Notes: a model not told the origin generated them from the letters alone. Shown: positions 16,671 to 27,925, numbered from the stretch's first letter. The stretch is DNA of 64,000 nucleotides from Bacillota bacterium (GCA_021784595.1 JAJYHT010000080.1:1-64000); one strand, 5' to 3'. Numbers and translations are program-made.

Positions 16671-17627
16671 ATGGATTCTGAGGGATTTCTGACCAATCTT
16701 CACCCACTTCGCGTGTTCTTGGTAGTAGCGCGTCTGATGAGTTTTTCACGGGCGGCAGAGGAGTTGCATATCAGTCAATCTGCTGTGTCCATGCATGTGA
16801 AAAACCTGGAGCAACGCGCCGGAGTGCCGCTTTTTGAAAAGCGAGGTCGACACATGATGCTGACGGATGCCGGCCAAACGCTGGTGGATTATGGGCAGCG
16901 CATTTTTTCTGTGTTGGAAGAAACCGAACAAGTTATGACGGCACTCAAAGGGGGACGTTACGGGAAATTGCGGGTAGCGGCCGACACCACCGCTGGTGTT
17001 TATATAGTGCCCGCTTATTTAGGAATATTTCGCCAGAAGTTTCCCGACTTGGCTATCTCGTTAGACGTTGTCAACCGCAGTCAGGTGGTGGAACGATTGC
17101 GTCTGCGGCAGGCGGACCTGGCTGTGATGGGACAAGTGCCCGACCCACCATGGGAATGGGATGCGGTGCCGTTTTTAGACAATGAATTGGTTGTCATCGC
17201 CAACCCGGGGCATGAGTGGCGTACAAGAGACGCAATTCGGTTGGACGAACTGGCAAATACTCCGTTGCTGGTGAGGGAGCCAGGATCAGGCACCCGCAAG
17301 GCGTTGGAGCGATTGTTGGCGCAACGCGGGTTGGGCCTTCAAATCGCTATGGAATTAGGCAGCAACAGTACGATAAAACAAGCTGTGATTCATGGCCTTG
17401 GTCTTACGGTGATATCGCGCCGGGTGATTGAACTGGAATTAAGTACAGGGCGATTGGTCGTGTTGAATGTAGAGGGATTTCCCATTCGACGGTCGTGGTA
17501 TGTCGTGCATTTAGACAAGGGATATTTGGTGCCCCCTGCCCAGGCATTCAAACAATTGTTGCTAACTGGAGCATCGCAGTTGGAACATGGTGCGGGGGTG
17601 GCTAAACCGCCCCCGCCTCCGCAATAG
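16671..17627 (+). CDS. cbbR: LysR-family regulator, probable CbbR
   Basis: The 318-residue protein has a LysR helix-turn-helix (FSRAAEELHISQSAVSMHVK) and a substrate-binding domain. Features shared with CbbR include ADTTAGVYIVPAYLG, LVREPGSGTRKALE and the C-terminal WYVVHLDKGYLVPPAQAF. CbbR senses metabolites such as RuBP or NADPH and activates cbb operons. Here the gene is tail-to-tail with rbcS, with no base between the stops, instead of divergent from rbcL as in most autotrophs. It appears to be the last gene of a cysK-rrf2-cbbR unit. A CysB-like role is the main alternative, but location favours CbbR. Confidence 0.8.
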   Translation: MDSEGFLTNLHPLRVFLVVARLMSFSRAAEELHISQSAVSMHVKNLEQRAGVPLFEKRGRHMMLTDAGQTLVDYGQRIFSVLEETEQVMTALKGGRYGKLRVAADTTAGVYIVPAYLGIFRQKFPDLAISLDVVNRSQVVERLRLRQADLAVMGQVPDPPWEWDAVPFLDNELVVIANPGHEWRTRDAIRLDELANTPLLVREPGSGTRKALERLLAQRGLGLQIAMELGSNSTIKQAVIHGLGLTVISRRVIELELSTGRLVVLNVEGFPIRRSWYVVHLDKGYLVPPAQAFKQLLLTGASQLEHGAGVAKPPPPPQ

Positions 17628-18056
17628 CTATTCCGTGTACCGTTCTCCTTCGGGCTTCATGGTGGCATAGCTTTCGATGGTGTAGTGAATTTGGCGGTCA
17701 GGTCCTTCTTGACGCAATAATCGGAAGCCTGGCTCTACCCCAGGCCGCTGCACGATAAACGACAGGGCGACCGTTTGTCGGCCTAGATGCCGGTCATAGG
17801 CGTTGAGCCGAATGTAATGATAAGGGTATGCCTTGCGACATTGTTGGACTTCATAAAAAATTGCTGCAGGATCTTTTTGGTCGAACATAGGCAACTCCCA
17901 CATCAGCCAATAAGTGTTGCGAGGATGCGGGTCGTCGGTGTACTCCACACTAAGCGGCCAGTCGTGGTCCAGCGCATATTGTATTTGGCGCTTAATCTGA
18001 TCATCGCTTAAGGGCGGCAAATATGAAAAGGTGCCTTGTGTCAGGTGAAAAGCCAT
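17628..18056 (-). CDS. rbcS: RubisCO small subunit (red type)
   Basis: The small subunit of form I RubisCO. It opens with [17 protein letters not shown], has [23 protein letters not shown] split over the core sheet, and continues with [16 protein letters not shown] and a C-terminal extension ([12 protein letters not shown], then RLLRQE). The extension and the residues around it are those of red-type (form IC/ID) small subunits. Length 142 residues. ATG 18056 follows AAAGGAGG at ideal spacing, 18 bases after rbcL. No cbbX activase gene follows: the next gene is the convergent cbbR. Confidence 0.96.
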   Translation of the reverse strand: MAFHLTQGTFSYLPPLSDDQIKRQIQYALDHDWPLSVEYTDDPHPRNTYWLMWELPMFDQKDPAAIFYEVQQCRKAYPYHYIRLNAYDRHLGRQTVALSFIVQRPGVEPGFRLLRQEGPDRQIHYTIESYATMKPEGERYTE

Positions 18057-18074
18057 GGGAGACCTCCTTTAAGT

Positions 18075-19619
<1,545 letters not shown>

Positions 19620-19829
19620 TCAGCAAATAGTTATAGATTGACGCTTTTGGTGCATGCTTCAGCAGGTCTTTATCCTTCGGCAATAGTTTCGCAACAGTGG
19701 CGCTGTTTAATACACATGGGTTGAAATGGGCGAGGAGATGTAAGCATGCCACCCAAGAAGTAAATGGTAAAAATGCCAGCAAGCGTGATGGCTAAACAAC
19801 GGGAGATTTCCTAAGGGAGCGTGTAAAAT

Positions 19830-20249
19830 ATGTTCGCTAAAGCCTTCGTTTTATTAGCGGCAAGTGGATTGGTAGCCGGCGGTGCGACCGGCCAGGTAGC
19901 CGCAGCACCCGTTAACAGTCATATAGCATCGTCTCACTGGTCACGCAATAACGTCATGCAACGAATAGCGCAGGATTTGCATGTGACGGCAGCGAGCTTA
20001 AAAGCGGATCGCCGAGCGGGTGAAAGTTTGGCCAGCATTGCCCAAGCGCACGGCAGCAGTGCGAGCGCCTTGGAAGCGACGCTGTTGGCACAAGCCCAAG
20101 CGCGTCTGAATCAGGCTGAGGCCGCGGGTCACATGACCGCCGCCCAAGTAAGCGCCCGCAACAGCCATTTGAGCACCATGATCGACCACCTGGTGACGAT
20201 GACGCCACGATCGCATGGTAGGCACCAAGGTGGGTTCATGCATCAATAA
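19830..20249 (+). CDS. Secreted DUF2680-like protein
   Basis: The 139-residue protein has a signal peptide (MFAKAFVLLAASGLVAGGAT, cleavage probably near AAAP). It is followed by a helical domain resembling DUF2680: MQRIAQDLHVTAASLKADRR, GESLASIAQAHG, then ALEATLLAQAQARLNQAEAA and MTAAQVSARNSHLSTMI. These proteins are small extracellular helical proteins of unknown function, frequent in spore-formers. A His-rich tail (RHQGGFMHQ) ends it. It lies 309 bases from rbcL in divergent orientation and has a very strong terminator. Confidence 0.7.
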   Translation: MFAKAFVLLAASGLVAGGATGQVAAAPVNSHIASSHWSRNNVMQRIAQDLHVTAASLKADRRAGESLASIAQAHGSSASALEATLLAQAQARLNQAEAAGHMTAAQVSARNSHLSTMIDHLVTMTPRSHGRHQGGFMHQ

Positions 20250-20262
20250 TCAGAAGAGGCGG

Positions 20263-20309
20263 AGAGAAGCAGGAGGCATGATTGCCATGCCTCCTGCTTC
20301 TCTTTTATA
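20263..20309 (+). terminator. Strong terminator of the secreted-protein gene
   Basis: A perfect 18-bp stem, AGAGAAGCAGGAGGCATG (20263-20280) with its complement at 20286-20303, has a five-base loop and is followed by TTTATAT. Confidence 0.9.
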
Positions 20310-20605
20310 TGCGGCAGACGGGCGGAACTGAATTGTTGAGTTGCGCATCATAGCCGCCGAACTATGAATGGTGTCCCCCTTCAGGATTGCTTTCTTGTAT
20401 AGGTCAAATGATATGGAGTCAAGCGCCTATCAAAATGTGGGCTAGTTGTTGAAATATGAACAAGTGAAAGAAATTAGCGATTACTTGAACTATGTACGCA
20501 GGACGCAATTCGTTTCTATTTTTATCCGATAGAGAACGACACTCGCATTGCAGTTGGGGGTTTTTAAGCGCGTGTACAGTAGATATAGGGAAATCTTTCG
20601 CTTCG
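20310..20605. other. Gene-free stretch, nothing recognised
   Basis: These 296 bases between the terminator and tRNA-Pro contain no open frame with a ribosome binding site, no tRNA-like fold and no clear repeat. Confidence 0.5.
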
Positions 20606-20682
20606 TGGTCGGAGAGACAGGATTCGAACCTGCGACCTCCTGCTCCCGAAGCAGGCGCGCTACCAAGCTGCGCTACTCCCCG
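20606..20682 (-). tRNA. tRNA-Pro (anticodon CGG)
   Basis: On the minus strand a 77-nt cloverleaf with encoded CCA: acceptor CGGGGAG pairs with CTCTCCG (one G-U), and the D-arm is GTAGCGCAGCTTGGTAGCGC. Anticodon stem CCTGC/GCAGG carries loop TTCGGGA, so the anticodon is CGG. The T-arm is GCAGGTTCGAATCCTGT. The C1-G72 pair is typical of tRNA-Pro. Confidence 0.96.
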
Positions 20683-20695
20683 ACGACCGTAAATT

Positions 20696-20725
20696 ATTGT
20701 ATGCTGTAAGGAGAGATTATGTCAA
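20696..20725 (-). promoter_or_regulatory. Sigma-A promoter of tRNA-Pro
   Basis: On the minus strand a consensus TTGACA is followed after 18 bases by TACAAT (5/6), 14 bases before the tRNA 5' end. Confidence 0.75.
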
Positions 20726-20797
20726 GTCATCGAAACTTGGCAGCCGCCGACTGGTTTATAATACAATAGCTGAGACTCAGCGAGAGATTGGGGTAGT

Positions 20798-21868
20798 GTG
20801 AACACATTGAAGGGATTATTGCTAGCGGGTGGCACCGGGAGTCGACTTAGGCCGCTAACCTATACGGGAGCCAAACAACTGATTCCGGTGGCCAACCGGC
20901 CAATTTTGTTTTACGCCATTGATGCTATGGTGGCGGCGGGCATTACGGATATTGGGGTCATTATCGGAGACACTGGTGAAGAGGTTCAAGATGCATTGGG
21001 CGAAGGAAGCCAATTTGACTGCCACTTCACGTTCATACCTCAAAGTGCGCCGCTCGGCTTGGCGCATGCGGTCAAAGTTGCCCGAAATTTTTTGAGTGAT
21101 TCGCCATTTTTGATGTTTCTCGGAGACAATTTACTGCGTGGCGGATTGACGAGGTTGGTTGATCGCTTTCGTCAAGGTGACTTCGCTGCGTCTATTCTTT
21201 TAACGGAAGTCGACAATCCGGAACATTTTGGAGTCGCCGTGGTGGATCATGGCCGCGTAATCCATTTGATTGAGAAGCCACAGAATCCCCCTTCGAAATT
21301 GGCGCTGGTTGGGGCATATTGCTTTACACCCCTGATCCACCAAGCTATTGAGCGCTTAAAGCCCTCTTGGCGGGGAGAATATGAGATCACCGATGCGATT
21401 CAGGGTCTCCTTGACGCCGATTTGCCAGTGGATGCCACTCTAGTTGAAGGGTGGTGGAAGGACACTGGGCGGCCGGAGGATGTTTTGGAAGCCAATCGTT
21501 TGGTGTTGGAAGACATCCAGACTGCAGTGCATGGAGAAGTCGATAATGATAGCCGCATCGAGGGGCGCGTGGTTATCCAAAAGGGAGCTCAGATTTGGCG
21601 GAGCACCATTCGCGGCCCAGTCAGCATTGCGTCGGGTGCCAAGGTGGAGGATAGTTATGTGGGTCCATACACCTCAATTGGCCCAGGGGTGCACATCATC
21701 CATACGGAAATTGAAAACAGTGTGGTGTTGTCAGACAGCCACATAATTGATGTGTCTGAACGTATCGATCAGAGTTTGGTTGGACGCGGTGTAATCGTAC
21801 AGGGCATACGGTCCAGACCTCGAGCTGTCCATTTGATTTTGGGAGATCAGAGTCGAATTGATCTATAG
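20798..21868 (+). CDS. rmlA: Glucose-1-phosphate thymidylyltransferase, long form
   Basis: Makes dTDP-glucose from glucose-1-phosphate and dTTP. The nucleotidyltransferase signature is LLLAGGTGSRLRPLTYTGAK near residue 8, followed by KQLIPVANRP. DNLLRGG carries a metal-binding Asp, and WKDTGRPED is the C-terminal family motif. Beyond residue 240 there is a left-handed beta-helix with hexapeptide repeats, as in the long (about 355-residue) RmlA/StrD-type proteins. GTG 20798 follows GGGGTAGT. A TATAAT-like box at 20757-20762 may be its -10. rmlC- and rmlB-like genes follow. Confidence 0.92.
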   Translation: MNTLKGLLLAGGTGSRLRPLTYTGAKQLIPVANRPILFYAIDAMVAAGITDIGVIIGDTGEEVQDALGEGSQFDCHFTFIPQSAPLGLAHAVKVARNFLSDSPFLMFLGDNLLRGGLTRLVDRFRQGDFAASILLTEVDNPEHFGVAVVDHGRVIHLIEKPQNPPSKLALVGAYCFTPLIHQAIERLKPSWRGEYEITDAIQGLLDADLPVDATLVEGWWKDTGRPEDVLEANRLVLEDIQTAVHGEVDNDSRIEGRVVIQKGAQIWRSTIRGPVSIASGAKVEDSYVGPYTSIGPGVHIIHTEIENSVVLSDSHIIDVSERIDQSLVGRGVIVQGIRSRPRAVHLILGDQSRIDL

Positions 21869-21911
21869 CACGATGGGCTAGCTTGAAAATTGGGAAGAGG
21901 AGTTTTGATCC

Positions 21912-22382
21912 ATGAGCCACTTTGGCCATATCGAAGGTGTCAAAATCAAAAAACTGATACGCCATCCCGATGACCGAGGGTTTTTCCAAGAAATATTGCG
22001 AGATGACGATGAATTATTGCGTCGATTTGGACAGGCTTCGCTGTCTATGAGTTATCCAGGCGTCATTAAAGCCTTTCATTATCACGAAAGGCAAGATGAT
22101 TTGTGGTTCTTTCCCGTAGGTTCCGCTCAGGTGGTATTGTACGATCAACGATCGAGCTCTGCTACTCGCGGGATCACCCAAGTACTGTACCCAGGCCATG
22201 ACAACCCGCTTTTGATCGTGATTCCAGTTGGCGTCTTGCATGGTTATCGAGTTTTGGGACAAACCCCTTTAATGATTGTCTACTTTACCACCGAGTCCTA
22301 CCGCCCCGACCAGCCTGATGAAAAACGAGTGGCTTGGGATGATCCCACGGTTGGATTCGATTGGACTACCCAACACCGTTAA
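21912..22382 (+). CDS. dTDP-4-dehydrorhamnose 3,5-epimerase-like cupin
   Basis: The 156-residue protein is an RmlC-type cupin: HPDDRGFFQEILR at the substrate-binding N-terminus, then IKAFHYHERQDDLWFFPVG and the second strand set VVLYDQRS. The canonical RmlC RG(L/F)HFQ segment is replaced by KAFHYH, as in a divergent subgroup. It may therefore be a 3,5-epimerase or another dTDP-sugar isomerase. It lies between rmlA and rmlB, so a dTDP-4-keto sugar substrate is likely. rmlD (reductase) is not in the window. Confidence 0.82.
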   Translation: MSHFGHIEGVKIKKLIRHPDDRGFFQEILRDDDELLRRFGQASLSMSYPGVIKAFHYHERQDDLWFFPVGSAQVVLYDQRSSSATRGITQVLYPGHDNPLLIVIPVGVLHGYRVLGQTPLMIVYFTTESYRPDQPDEKRVAWDDPTVGFDWTTQHR

Positions 22383-22398
22383 CGGAGGAACACTCAAC

Positions 22399-23409
22399 AT
22401 GCGGGTAATGATTACAGGCGGCTTAGGGTTCATCGGCTCTCATCTCGTGCGGTGGATTTTGCAACATGAACCCGAGGTGGATATTATCAATGTCGATGCG
22501 TTAACCTATGCTGGCAATCCAGCCAATTTAAGGGATTTGGAAGAGGATCCGCGATATCAATGGCATCGGGTCTCGATCACCGATGAAGCCGCCATCGATC
22601 AGCTATTATCGTCCTACCCAGTCGATGCCATCATGCATTTGGCGGCAGAGTCCCACGTCGACCGGAGCATCCAGTCGGGCATGCCTTTTGTGCAAACCAA
22701 TGTGATGGGAACTCAGGTTTTGCTGGAGGCTGCTCGCCGGCACCGAGTCGGGCGCTTTATTCAGGTTTCTACTGATGAAGTATACGGCAGCTTAGGACCC
22801 ACCGGATATTTTAGCGAAGACTCGCCGCTTGCGCCCAACAGCCCCTATTCCGCTAGCAAGGCTGGGGCAGACTGGTTGGCGCTGGCGGCTTTTCATACTT
22901 ACGGCCAAGAAGTGATGGTGACCCGTTGCAGCAACAATTACGGTCCGTATCAATTTCCTGAAAAACTGATTCCCTTGTTTGTCACCAACGGATTGGAAGG
23001 AAAACCCTGGCCCCTGTATGGGGATGGACTCAATATTCGGGATTGGCTGCATGTGGTTGATCATGTGAGGGCATTATGGATGGTGCTGCAAAGCGGACAA
23101 CCTGGGCAAGTGTACAATATTGGGGGACACAATGAGCATACCAATCGCCAAATCGCCCAGACACTTGCGGAGCTGATGCAGCTGCCGTCCTCGATTATTG
23201 TTCCTGTACCGGACCGCTTGGGGCACGATCGCCGCTATGCGATTGACGCACAAAAGATTCGCCGCGAACTGGGATGGGAACCAGAGATCTCTTGGATGCA
23301 GGGATTGTCGGGAACTGTGGCTTGGTATCACGCTCATAGCGATTGGTGGCAACCTATCAAATCCGGTGCCTACCTAGAGTACTACCGCACTCAATATGGA
23401 GATTTGTAA
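22399..23409 (+). CDS. rmlB: dTDP-glucose 4,6-dehydratase
   Basis: Short-chain dehydrogenase-family enzyme that converts dTDP-glucose to its 4-keto-6-deoxy form. The NAD-binding motif is ITGGLGFIGSHLVRW. Catalytic residues are in STDEVYGSLG (Thr-Asp-Glu) and the Tyr-Lys pair of YSASKAGAD. SNNYGPYQFPEKLIP and DGLNIRDWLHVVDH are RmlB hallmarks. ATG 22399 follows GGAGGA; the frame is open further upstream into rmlC but without start signals. 336 residues is typical. Confidence 0.94.
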   Translation: MRVMITGGLGFIGSHLVRWILQHEPEVDIINVDALTYAGNPANLRDLEEDPRYQWHRVSITDEAAIDQLLSSYPVDAIMHLAAESHVDRSIQSGMPFVQTNVMGTQVLLEAARRHRVGRFIQVSTDEVYGSLGPTGYFSEDSPLAPNSPYSASKAGADWLALAAFHTYGQEVMVTRCSNNYGPYQFPEKLIPLFVTNGLEGKPWPLYGDGLNIRDWLHVVDHVRALWMVLQSGQPGQVYNIGGHNEHTNRQIAQTLAELMQLPSSIIVPVPDRLGHDRRYAIDAQKIRRELGWEPEISWMQGLSGTVAWYHAHSDWWQPIKSGAYLEYYRTQYGDL

Positions 23410-23421
23410 GGTGGCGGGCCG

Positions 23422-24807
23422 ATGATGAGACTATGGGTCGCGGTATGGGCGGCGCGTTTGGTGGGGCTGGTGAGCCGCATTAGTGGGCGGGGTGGAAGTT
23501 CACTGCCAGGAATGGTGGCTCGTCGCATCGACCCTCTGGTGTTGTCGAAATTAGTGTCGCGGCTGTCAAAAGGTGTCATCTTGTTGACCGGTACCAATGG
23601 AAAAACCACTACAGCCGCCCTGGCTGCTTCGTTGCTTCAGTGCGATGGCCATCCGATAGTGCATAATCAAGCAGGGGCCAACTTGATCGTAGGACTGACC
23701 TCAACCATGGTTCAGGCCGAGAAGTGGCGCGTTTATCCTCGAGCAGCACTGGCGTTGTTGGAAACCGATGAGGCTTCTATGCCGCGCGCCGGACAAGAAA
23801 CGCATCCCAGAGCCATCGTTGTGACCAATTTCTTCCGAGATCAATTAGATCGGTATGGTGAACTTTCCACCACCGTGGGCATGGTCCGAAAGGCAATAAG
23901 CCAAATGGCTTCCGACGGTTGGCTGGTATTGAACGCCGACGACCCCCAGGTCGCGTTTTTGGGCCAAGACCAACAGCACGTGATATACTTCGGGCTGGAT
24001 TTGCCGGTGAACGCGACTTTAGAGGAAACCGGTGACGATGTGGTGGATGCCCGATTCTGTCCCCGGTGCGGCCAAGCCTTGCGGTATAGGCAGCGCTACT
24101 ACGCTCATTTGGGCGACTATAGCTGCCCTAATTGCGGGTGGAGTCGCCCTATCCCACATTGGACGGCGACACTATGGGATAAGCAGAGTCACATCGTGAC
24201 GGTAAGGCATGGAAACGACCTGATGGAACTGCCCATGAATATGCCCGGGATTTATAATGTCTATAATTTAGTGGGGGCTGTGGCCGCCGCTATGACTCAA
24301 GGCTTGCCAGCCCACGAGATGGGGCGATGTTTAGAGCATTTTGAACCAGCGTTTGGGCGGATGGAACAAGTCATGATACGGGATCATCAAATCTGGTTGG
24401 CTTTAGTAAAGAATCCTGTCGGCTTTACCCAAGTTTTGGAGGCCGTGGGGGACTGGCCGGAGTCATCCAAGTGGGCGCTGATTGCGATTAATGACCGTTA
24501 TGCTGATGGACAGGACGTATCCTGGTTGTGGGATGTTGACTTCGAAACCCTGGGACCCCGGTTAGGCATTGATCAATGGTGGGTCAGTGGGATGCGCGCC
24601 TATGACATGGCCTTGCGCCTAAAATATGCAGGGATTCCGGATGAGAAGGTCCATGTAGTGGAAAATCCCAATATTGCCCTCGATATGATGGTGGACCAAT
24701 CTACCCGTACGGTGACAATTTATGTGATGCCTACATACACCGCCCTACTGGATTTGCGTCAGCATCTGACGCAAAAAGGATATACACGCCATTTTCGTGA
24801 AGGATAG
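23422..24807 (+). CDS. murT: MurT-like Mur ligase (lipid II isoglutaminyl synthase subunit)
   Basis: The 461-residue protein has the Mur ligase ATP loop [20 protein letters not shown] and the [12 protein letters not shown] region. A zinc-ribbon insertion (CPRCG then CPNCGWSRP) and the C-terminal DUF1727 domain ([15 protein letters not shown]) define MurT. MurT with the glutaminase GatD amidates the D-Glu of lipid II. GatD normally adjoins murT, but here selB follows 12 bases later and nothing GatD-like is present. The N-terminal segment before the ATP loop is hydrophobic and basic, as in homologues. Confidence 0.9.
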   Translation: MMRLWVAVWAARLVGLVSRISGRGGSSLPGMVARRIDPLVLSKLVSRLSKGVILLTGTNGKTTTAALAASLLQCDGHPIVHNQAGANLIVGLTSTMVQAEKWRVYPRAALALLETDEASMPRAGQETHPRAIVVTNFFRDQLDRYGELSTTVGMVRKAISQMASDGWLVLNADDPQVAFLGQDQQHVIYFGLDLPVNATLEETGDDVVDARFCPRCGQALRYRQRYYAHLGDYSCPNCGWSRPIPHWTATLWDKQSHIVTVRHGNDLMELPMNMPGIYNVYNLVGAVAAAMTQGLPAHEMGRCLEHFEPAFGRMEQVMIRDHQIWLALVKNPVGFTQVLEAVGDWPESSKWALIAINDRYADGQDVSWLWDVDFETLGPRLGIDQWWVSGMRAYDMALRLKYAGIPDEKVHVVENPNIALDMMVDQSTRTVTIYVMPTYTALLDLRQHLTQKGYTRHFREG

Positions 24808-24819
24808 GAGGTCAGCGCT

Positions 24820-26730
24820 GTGAGCCAAAATATGGCAGTGCCCCGTCCGGTAATCTTCGGAACTGCTGGCCACATTGACCACGGCAAAACCACATTGGTC
24901 CGCGCATTGACGGGAGTGGACACGGATCGATTGCCGGAAGAAAAAACTCGCGGCATTTCCATCGATTTGGGATTTGCCGATATGACGTTGCCGAGTGGAC
25001 GGCATGCCGGATTTATTGATGTGCCGGGTCATGAGCGGTTCATCCGAAATATGGTGGCTGGCGTTCACGGGATGGATGCGGTACTCCTGGTGGTCGCTGC
25101 CGACGAAGGGGTCATGCCGCAAACTAGAGAGCATCTGGACATCTTGGGGCTGTTGGGAGTGCGTTGGGGATTCACCGTCATTACCAAGACCGATTTAGTA
25201 GATGAAGAGTGGCTGATGCTTGTGGAGGAAACGACCCGAGAAGCCTTGGCGGGCACTTTTCTGGTTGACCGCCCTATTGCGCTGGTGGATGCGGTCAGCG
25301 GCCGCGGACTGCCTGAGCTGCAAGAACTTTTGGACCGTACTGCTGATGACATTCCTGGACGCAGTGCGGTGGGGCCTGTTCGGCTGCCGGTTGACCGAGT
25401 GTTTACAGTGCGGGGATTCGGGACTGTGGTGACCGGCACACTGGTGCAAGGAAGCATCCACAGTGATCAAGCGCTAGAGCTGATGCCAGGTCGCTTGGGA
25501 GTTCGGGTACGGGGTTTGCAGGTCCACAATCATAGTGTGGGGACCGCCCAATCCGGACAACGGGTTGCGGTGAATTTGTCTGGCGTCGACAAAGATAAGG
25601 TGCGCCGCGGGCAAGTGCTGGCGACCCCCAATATTGTACCCGCGGTGACGTCTCTGGTGGGCGAGGTTCGCCTTTTGGAATCAGTGCCTGGGCCGGTGGA
25701 AGAAAAGACCCGTGTTCACTGCCACATTGGGACGGCCGATGTATTGGCCCGAATCTATTTTTATGACCGCGATGAATTAGGGCCGGGTCAGGCGGCGTTT
25801 GCTGAACTGCGATGTGAAGAACCCGTTGCGGCCGTGCGGGGTGATCGGTTTTTATTGCGCTCCTACAGCCCTATGACCACTATTGGGGGAGGTCAGGTGA
25901 TTGAGCCTGGGGGGCATCACAGGCGCCGCGAACCGGGCTTGATGGAACGACTGGCACAACGCGCTTCAGGTGACGTGGCGACCGTGGTGCGCGAGATCGT
26001 GGGAAATAGTCCAGTTCCACTTCGTGTAGACGAAGTATTGGAAAGAGTGCATTGGTCTTCGGATCAACAAGGAGAAATGGAGGAAGTGCTCAAACAGTGC
26101 GCTCGTGGTGGAACGGAGGCCGGCTACTATTTGTCGGATGCGCTATGGCAACAAACCGAGCAGGCTGTCGAACAATTTGTCAAGCAATTTCAGAGCCTTC
26201 ATCCATTATTGCCCGGAGTGCCCCGCGAGCGGTTAAAGTCAGAAACGCTCCCCGCATGGCCGACGCGAACTATGGCATGGTTTATGGATCAGCTGGATTA
26301 CTTGGCCACAGATCGAGAGTGGGTACGGACGCTGGATTTTAGGCCGGGACCGGTTTCGCAAACAGAACGTGATTTACTCATGACCCTGCAAACCTTATGG
26401 GAAGACAGCGGGCTTCGACCGCCAACGCTAGACCAAATGCGAGAAAAAGTAAGCAGTCCGGAGGGATTATTTTTCGACGCGGTCCACTACTTAACTGAAC
26501 ATCAGGTGATCGTAAGACTGGAAGAAGGACTGTACGTGGCCAAGACCGCGTTGGACCGTGCCCTTTCCCTTGTTCGCCAGGCGCTGGCTCAGCACCCTGA
26601 GGGACTTAGCACGGCGGAGTTGCGCACGGCCCTGGATACTAACCGGCGATTTGCGGTTTTGGTGCTGGAATGGCTCGACACGCAACGTGTGACCAGGAGA
26701 ATTGGGGATAAACGGTTATGGATGGGATAA
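24820..26730 (+). CDS. selB: Selenocysteine-specific elongation factor SelB
   Basis: SelB carries Sec-tRNA to the ribosome at UGA codons followed by a SECIS hairpin. The GTPase domain has [19 protein letters not shown], the [20 protein letters not shown] effector loop characteristic of Sel[10 protein letters not shown] and TKTD. Three beta-barrel domains follow ([17 protein letters not shown]), and the C-terminal 250 residues form the winged helices that bind SECIS RNA ([11 protein letters not shown] near the end). Length 636 residues. GTG 24820 follows AGGAGGTCAGC. selA, selD and tRNA-Sec were not found in the window. Confidence 0.95.
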   Translation: MSQNMAVPRPVIFGTAGHIDHGKTTLVRALTGVDTDRLPEEKTRGISIDLGFADMTLPSGRHAGFIDVPGHERFIRNMVAGVHGMDAVLLVVAADEGVMPQTREHLDILGLLGVRWGFTVITKTDLVDEEWLMLVEETTREALAGTFLVDRPIALVDAVSGRGLPELQELLDRTADDIPGRSAVGPVRLPVDRVFTVRGFGTVVTGTLVQGSIHSDQALELMPGRLGVRVRGLQVHNHSVGTAQSGQRVAVNLSGVDKDKVRRGQVLATPNIVPAVTSLVGEVRLLESVPGPVEEKTRVHCHIGTADVLARIYFYDRDELGPGQAAFAELRCEEPVAAVRGDRFLLRSYSPMTTIGGGQVIEPGGHHRRREPGLMERLAQRASGDVATVVREIVGNSPVPLRVDEVLERVHWSSDQQGEMEEVLKQCARGGTEAGYYLSDALWQQTEQAVEQFVKQFQSLHPLLPGVPRERLKSETLPAWPTRTMAWFMDQLDYLATDREWVRTLDFRPGPVSQTERDLLMTLQTLWEDSGLRPPTLDQMREKVSSPEGLFFDAVHYLTEHQVIVRLEEGLYVAKTALDRALSLVRQALAQHPEGLSTAELRTALDTNRRFAVLVLEWLDTQRVTRRIGDKRLWMG

Positions 26731-26742
26731 GGGGGTGGCGTG

Positions 26743-27444
26743 ATGCGGATCGAAGTCGCTTGGGCTAAAATGCCCAAAGGGGGATTTGGAGAAAGCGGAG
26801 ACAGCATTGAGTTGGTCGAAAGGCCACTGGGGGGTGTGACGTTAATTTTGGCCGACGGACAAGGCTCAGGCCCCGCAGCCCGGCGGATTAGCCGTATGGT
26901 GGCTATGAAAGCCGTGAGCCTGATTGCCGACGGTTCTCGTGACGGCGCGGTGGCCAGGGCTGTGCAGGACATGTTGTATACAGCACGGGAAGGGCGAGTC
27001 ACCGCGACTTTGGCCTTGTTGAGCGCGGATCTTCATACGGCCACGATGGTGGTGGCACGCAATTCTCCCACCCCTGTGGTAGTTAGGCAGGGAGGCCAGG
27101 TGTTTCGGCTAGAAGGGCATGCTGAAGTGATTGGAACCTACCGTCGGACCAAACCGGCTATGACTGAGCTTCCTCTGGATGCTCAGACCATTCTCTTGAC
27201 CTATTCGGATGGTTTAGCAACCGCTGGCAAGCGTTACGGGAAAAGTTTACCGTGGGAAAGCATTGACCAGCAGTTGGTTGAGCTCCCTGTATCTCAATTA
27301 GGCGGTTGGGTGGACGAACTAATTGCTCATGCGATAGACTTAGACCAGGGTAGACCGTCGGATGACATTAGTGTCATGGCGTTAGGAGTGGTCATGGATG
27401 AGTCAAGCGCATTACGAAAGCTTACGGCCAGCATTCCCTATTAA
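26743..27444 (+). CDS. PP2C/SpoIIE-type serine phosphatase
   Basis: A compact 233-residue phosphatase with no sensor domain. Metal-binding Asp residues are in LILADGQGSGPAARRIS, YSDGLATAGKRYG and the C-terminal PSDDISVMALG, the three blocks of the SpoIIE/RsbU family. Such enzymes dephosphorylate anti-anti-sigma factors. No anti-sigma or STAS gene is adjacent. ATG 26743 is five bases after GGGGGTGG; GTG 26740 is too close to that site. The 3' end overlaps the next gene by 47 bases. Confidence 0.85.
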   Translation: MRIEVAWAKMPKGGFGESGDSIELVERPLGGVTLILADGQGSGPAARRISRMVAMKAVSLIADGSRDGAVARAVQDMLYTAREGRVTATLALLSADLHTATMVVARNSPTPVVVRQGGQVFRLEGHAEVIGTYRRTKPAMTELPLDAQTILLTYSDGLATAGKRYGKSLPWESIDQQLVELPVSQLGGWVDELIAHAIDLDQGRPSDDISVMALGVVMDESSALRKLTASIPY

Positions 27445-27925
27445 TGGGGTGGTGCTGGTGGGTGTTTGCGCCTCGGGGAAAACAACCGCAAGTCAAGGTC
27501 TGGCGAACTATGGGATCGTGTCTCGTGCCGTGGCCCAAGAACACTCCATGGTGGCTGGTCTCTACCGAAAAGGCGGGCTAGGACTGGTTGTGCTTTTGGT
27601 GGCCAGCTGGGCGACCGTGCACCGCCGTCGCCACTTAGCATGGGAACCCGAATTTTATCGCACCGAATGGATGAGATTGCAGGGTGCGCGAAAGGATGCC
27701 CATCTCATTTTGCATACTGACGAACTCAATCGAAAAGAGGTGGTGGACACTATCGTACGCTGGTGGGATCAACGCTTGGGACTGGAGACGCTATGGTTGC
27801 GCTATCCCCACTGGCGTCAAGCTGAGCAGGCGCATATTCGTCGTGCAGTGGCCTCGGGTGTCCCACTGGCCGATGCGGTGCAAAGTCTCCTGGGAGGACC
27901 TAGCATAGCGGCGACCGTCTTGTAA
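27398..27925 (+). CDS. P-loop NTPase of unknown function
   Basis: A 175-residue protein with a kinase-like Walker A, VVLVGVCASGKTTASQGL, near residue 18, and a possible Walker B further on (DAHLILHTDELNRKE). Size and P-loop resemble small adenylate-kinase-like enzymes, but no lid or substrate motif identifies it. The gene overlaps the phosphatase end by 47 bases in another frame and has no strong ribosome binding site, so translation coupling is likely. The start could be later. Confidence 0.6.
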   Translation: MSQAHYESLRPAFPINGVVLVGVCASGKTTASQGLANYGIVSRAVAQEHSMVAGLYRKGGLGLVVLLVASWATVHRRRHLAWEPEFYRTEWMRLQGARKDAHLILHTDELNRKEVVDTIVRWWDQRLGLETLWLRYPHWRQAEQAHIRRAVASGVPLADAVQSLLGGPSIAATVL

